DNA from: Paracoccaceae bacterium
GTDB taxonomy: Bacteria > Pseudomonadota > Alphaproteobacteria > Rhodobacterales > Rhodobacteraceae
DNA length: 36,925 bases
Direction: 5' to 3'
NCBI GenBank assembly: GCA_003447515.1
Contig: DLZA01000145.1
Location: forward strand, 1 to 36,925
Shown one piece after another: positions 34,464 to 36,925 of the stretch. The position numbers and the translations under genes are program-made. The notes beneath the pieces are model-generated. The model searched no databases. It saw nothing but the letters and a program-made list of their open reading frames with translations, and was not told where the DNA came from. The number at the start of each line of letters is the position of its first letter. Position 1 is the stretch's first letter.

Positions 34464-35237
34464 TTACAGGCAAGGCTCTGCCCTTTTTGGATCTGCATAA
34501 AGCGTTCCACCGCCGTAATAAGCCATAATCTTTTCCTCTTCGAGGAGTGTAATTTCTGACTTTTTCTTAGTCTTTGGAACACCTTTAAAATTCTCACCGT
34601 ATAGTGCGCGAACTGTAACTCGGTCTTTGCTTATGCGACAAAAGTTAAGGGGCAGTAGGCAAGTTTTACCATCGCCTTCCGGGTTCAGATCAATAGTCAA
34701 GTAACGAACTTCCTGCTCTGGTACGTCAATCCACATGTCTATCACGCGACCAATCACTTCGCCATCGCCCGCAACAACGGGTTTGCCGTGTGGATCCCGA
34801 CCAGCTGTCACGGAAAAATCTGCCAATTCAGACATTGGTTGAATTTTTACGTGACCATGCGCATCCAATTCTGCGTGGTTTTGACGTGGGGCCCAAGCTG
34901 CAGGACCAACCCCATCCTTCATAGGATTGCCTGTTGGTACATAGGGAGAACCAGCGGCAACGCTTGTGCGTTCCAGTTTAAGATTATCACGGTCACCGCG
35001 TGCGCCTGATGGCACGGTCAATTCGCCACGACCGTCCCGTAAGATGAACGTTTTGTCTTTTGGTAGAGGGAACGGGCCCTGGTTTGGTGCGAGGTTGCCG
35101 TCGTCATCTTCCAACGGATAGCCTTCGCGCATGTTTTCGGTTTGCAAATAGAAAACCAGCAGCGCAAAAAACAGCCAGAACAGCCAAATAGCAGCGCTCG
35201 CCAGATCAAAGTTTCCAAAAAATTCAGTGCCAACCAT
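34464..35237 (-). CDS. puhA: Photosynthetic reaction centre H subunit
   Basis: A 257-residue protein with one transmembrane helix at about residues 13-30 and a cytoplasmic globular domain. MREGYPLEDDDG directly after the helix, GDPHGKP-like GRDPHGKPVVAGDG, RVIDMWIDVPEQEVRYLTIDL and LLPLNFCRISKDRVTVRALYG are family blocks. It caps PufLM and shields the quinone site. It stands 36 nt downstream of lhaA; promoter elements may lie in lhaA. Confidence 0.97.
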   Translation of the reverse strand: MVGTEFFGNFDLASAAIWLFWLFFALLVFYLQTENMREGYPLEDDDGNLAPNQGPFPLPKDKTFILRDGRGELTVPSGARGDRDNLKLERTSVAAGSPYVPTGNPMKDGVGPAAWAPRQNHAELDAHGHVKIQPMSELADFSVTAGRDPHGKPVVAGDGEVIGRVIDMWIDVPEQEVRYLTIDLNPEGDGKTCLLPLNFCRISKDRVTVRALYGENFKGVPKTKKKSEITLLEEEKIMAYYGGGTLYADPKRAEPCL

Positions 35238-35273
35238 ATTGGTGTCCTCCGTTGGTATGCAATATTTTGTATA

Positions 35274-36701
35274 TCATGTTGGAAATTCGGTCAGAACAAG
35301 CTGGCCGCCTTTCGGGTCTTGAATGGAGCGCGCTTTTACTAGCGGGCCCAATGCAATGAGTGTGACGAATAGGAATCCTAGTTCGATGTGGTAGACGACA
35401 GAATAGCCTGTCGACGCATTGTTTAGACCTGGGCCAAGCACACCGCTGGTGGCCGCAAGGCTGACCGTATCGCGAATGGCGCCGCCTGCAAAGATTGAAA
35501 CGCCTGCGGCGGTAGCCTGTGCCGCACCCCAAGCGCCAAGGGCAAGACCTTTGCCGGCTGAGCCTGTGTTTTCCAGTGTCATGGCCGCTGTTAGTGTGGC
35601 TATGGCAAATAAGCCACTGCCAGTACCGATACCAAATGCGCCTAGGAAAAAGATCATTGTGCTATTTAAAGGCGCTGCAAAAATCACGGCGCAGAATGCC
35701 ACGAGCCCAATTAGAATGCCTCGCGCCGCCGTGCGGTACGAATCAACCGCGTCTCTCAGCCACTTCGCAGCCATACCAAACCCAACCAGTGCACCACTTG
35801 CCCAAACCGCTGTTAGTAGTGTGGTGGATGAAACGGACAGGCCAAGAATTTCACCACCGTAAGGCTCCAGCAGAACGTCTTGCATATTAAATGCAATCGT
35901 ACCGAGGAAGACCACAACCAACAAACGGCCCGCGTCACCACCAGATACCAAATCGTTCCAAGCGTTACGGAAAATGGGGCGTGGGGCTGTGCGTTCCGCT
36001 TTTGTCATTGGGTTTATGCGCTCCTGTTTCCAGAGGGCAATCACGTTGAGGACGATTGTTAAAACGGCTGTGCCTTGGACTACTTGCACCAAGCGAAGCG
36101 CGCTAAAGTTTTGGAGTAATGCGCCCACTATCAGCGCCGAAACAGCCATACCAATCAGAAACATTACATAAAGCAATGCCACCACCTGTGGTCGCGTTTC
36201 CTCCGTTGCGCGATCTGCTGCAAGAGCAAGGCCCGCAGTTTGCGTCATATGCATACCGAGACCCGTCAATAAGAACGCGAGGGCTGCACCAACCTCGCCT
36301 GCCCACCCAGGACCAACTGCTTGGTCGCCAGACAGAACCAGCAACCCCATTGGCATGATCGCAAGGCCACCAAACTGCCATAGAGAACCGAACCACAGGT
36401 ACGGAATACGTTTCCACCCGATGGCGGAGCGGTAATTGTCTGACCGAAAGCCTAGCAGCACACGGAACGGAGCAACAAGTACAGGAATGGCAATCATGAT
36501 AGCGACGATGGTCGCTGCGACGCCTAGTTCTACGATCATAACTCGGTTCAACGTTCCGAGCAGCATCACTGCTGCCATGCCGACGGAAATCTGAAATAAC
36601 GATAGGCGCAGTAATTGGCCCAAAGGCAGGTCTTTACTGACCGCATTCGAAAACGGTAGTGCCCGCATTGTCAAATTTTTTATGACAGTACTTGGGATCA
36701 T
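35274..36701 (-). CDS. lhaA: LhaA, LH1 assembly factor (PucC-family carrier)
   Basis: A 475-residue twelve-helix MFS-like protein. LLRLSLFQISVGMAAVMLLGTLNRVMIVELG near the N-terminus, RSDNYRSAIGWKRIPYLWFGSLWQFGG and GLALGAWGAAQATAAGVSIF are typical of LhaA. In Rhodobacter it is needed for normal LH1 assembly, with a role in bacteriochlorophyll delivery. It overlaps the bchM stop by 4 nt (ATGA). Expression from bchM through lhaA into puhA fits the classical bchFNBHLM-lhaA-puhA superoperon. Confidence 0.95.
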   Translation of the reverse strand: MIPSTVIKNLTMRALPFSNAVSKDLPLGQLLRLSLFQISVGMAAVMLLGTLNRVMIVELGVAATIVAIMIAIPVLVAPFRVLLGFRSDNYRSAIGWKRIPYLWFGSLWQFGGLAIMPMGLLVLSGDQAVGPGWAGEVGAALAFLLTGLGMHMTQTAGLALAADRATEETRPQVVALLYVMFLIGMAVSALIVGALLQNFSALRLVQVVQGTAVLTIVLNVIALWKQERINPMTKAERTAPRPIFRNAWNDLVSGGDAGRLLVVVFLGTIAFNMQDVLLEPYGGEILGLSVSSTTLLTAVWASGALVGFGMAAKWLRDAVDSYRTAARGILIGLVAFCAVIFAAPLNSTMIFFLGAFGIGTGSGLFAIATLTAAMTLENTGSAGKGLALGAWGAAQATAAGVSIFAGGAIRDTVSLAATSGVLGPGLNNASTGYSVVYHIELGFLFVTLIALGPLVKARSIQDPKGGQLVLTEFPT

Positions 36702-36925
36702 GCACGGAACTCCAAGGCTTGGCTAATGTAAAAGCCAGATGTGATCCGGTTCAATTCACGAATGCGACCTTTGGTTTGTGAAGCAATCCGTGCAGATGTA
36801 TGTGGTATCATTGTGGGCGAACGATCTGAACGAGGAAATAATTTTCCAACGCGCCACATCACCATCAACAGCGTTGTGCGTGGAGCGACAGTAAAGACCA
36901 TACTCTCATTTAAACGTGGCCCTAT
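36698..36925 (-). CDS. bchM: Mg-protoporphyrin IX methyltransferase, C-terminal part
   Basis: The frame runs off the right edge; 75 C-terminal residues are visible, beginning IGPRLNESMVFTVAPRT. The sequences MVFTVAPRTTLLMVMWRVGKLFPRSDRSP and FYISQALEF match the end of BchM, which methylates Mg-protoporphyrin IX to the monomethyl ester that AcsF uses. No SAM motif is visible because the N-terminal part lies outside. The stop overlaps lhaA. Confidence 0.9.
   Translation of the reverse strand: MGPRLNESMVFTVAPRTTLLMVMWRVGKLFPRSDRSPTMIPHTSARIASQTKGRIRELNRITSGFYISQALEFRA

Noticed and set aside
34403..34597. 65-residue N-terminal extension of PuhB
   Set aside because: It runs through the puhA-puhB hairpin and the puhA 3' end with no family support; the ATG at 34402 has a good ribosome site.
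36669..36687. TGTCA-N9-TGACA inverted repeat just inside lhaA
   Set aside because: It has 13 rather than 12 bases between TGT and ACA and lies within coding sequence, so it is not counted as a PpsR box.
1..36925. Insertion sequences, phage genes, CRISPR arrays, tRNA or rRNA genes
   Set aside because: No transposase or integrase-like frame, regular repeat array or recognisable structural RNA was seen; the cluster is gene-dense throughout with no gap over 300 nt.

Overview
The window is a near-complete photosynthesis gene cluster of an anoxygenic phototrophic alphaproteobacterium. Gene content (PufX, PufQ, CrtA, PuhE, AcsF, an ORF428-type carrier) and protein-level resemblance to Rhodobacter and Roseobacter-group homologues point to Rhodobacterales. 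Base composition is moderate (near 50% GC by eye), lower than in Rhodobacter. No mobile element, tRNA, rRNA or CRISPR array was seen. The reaction centre is of the PufX type (no pufC between pufM and dxs). The Mg-protoporphyrin monomethyl ester cyclase is the oxygen-dependent AcsF; bchE is not in the window. This fits an aerobic or micro-oxic phototroph, but the gene set alone does not settle lifestyle.

Layout. (1) 76-543, minus: cycA, cytochrome c2, divergent from bchG. (2) 720-4618, plus: bchG, an ORF428-type PucC-family gene, bchP and idi, tightly packed. (3) 4622-16779, minus: crtE-crtF-bchC-bchX-bchY-bchZ-pufQ-pufB-pufA-pufL-pufM-pufX, then dxs; this is the classical superoperon, with puf mRNA hairpins and a four-hairpin block after pufX. 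(4) 16892-19290, plus: crtD-crtC. (5) 19287-22356, minus: crtI-crtB-tspO. (6) 22466-26727, plus: crtA-bchI-bchD-bchO. (7) 26803-29823: hemF (plus), hemE (minus), hemC (plus). (8) 29840-36925, minus: bchM (partial, cut by the window end)-lhaA-puhA-puhB-puhC-small ORF-acsF-puhE-hemA.

How it works together: hemA, hemC, hemE and hemF supply tetrapyrrole precursor. BchI/BchD (magnesium chelatase), BchM, AcsF, BchXYZ, BchC, BchP and BchG make phytylated bacteriochlorophyll a. Dxs and Idi feed isoprenoid to the phytyl tail and to CrtE/B/I/C/D/F/A, which make spheroidene and spheroidenone. PufBA (LH1), PufLM and PuhA (reaction centre), PufX, PufQ, PuhB/C/E and LhaA build the core complex, and cytochrome c2 re-reduces it. 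No LH2 (pucBA) genes are present here.

Regulation visible in the DNA: nine exact TGT-N12-ACA boxes (PpsR/CrtJ consensus), plus one imperfect copy, lie in five intergenic promoter regions (cycA/bchG, bchC, crtE/crtD, crtI/crtA, hemE/hemC). One perfect FnrL-type palindrome precedes hemF. The most unusual points are a possible 364-nt out-of-frame overlap of crtC with the 3' end of crtD, with a good ribosome binding site and a sharp local GC rise; a PpsR operator whose palindrome includes the bchG start codon; and very strong RNA structures between pufQ and pufB and between pufX and dxs. I did not find a wholly new system; the novelty is in overlaps and regulatory architecture.
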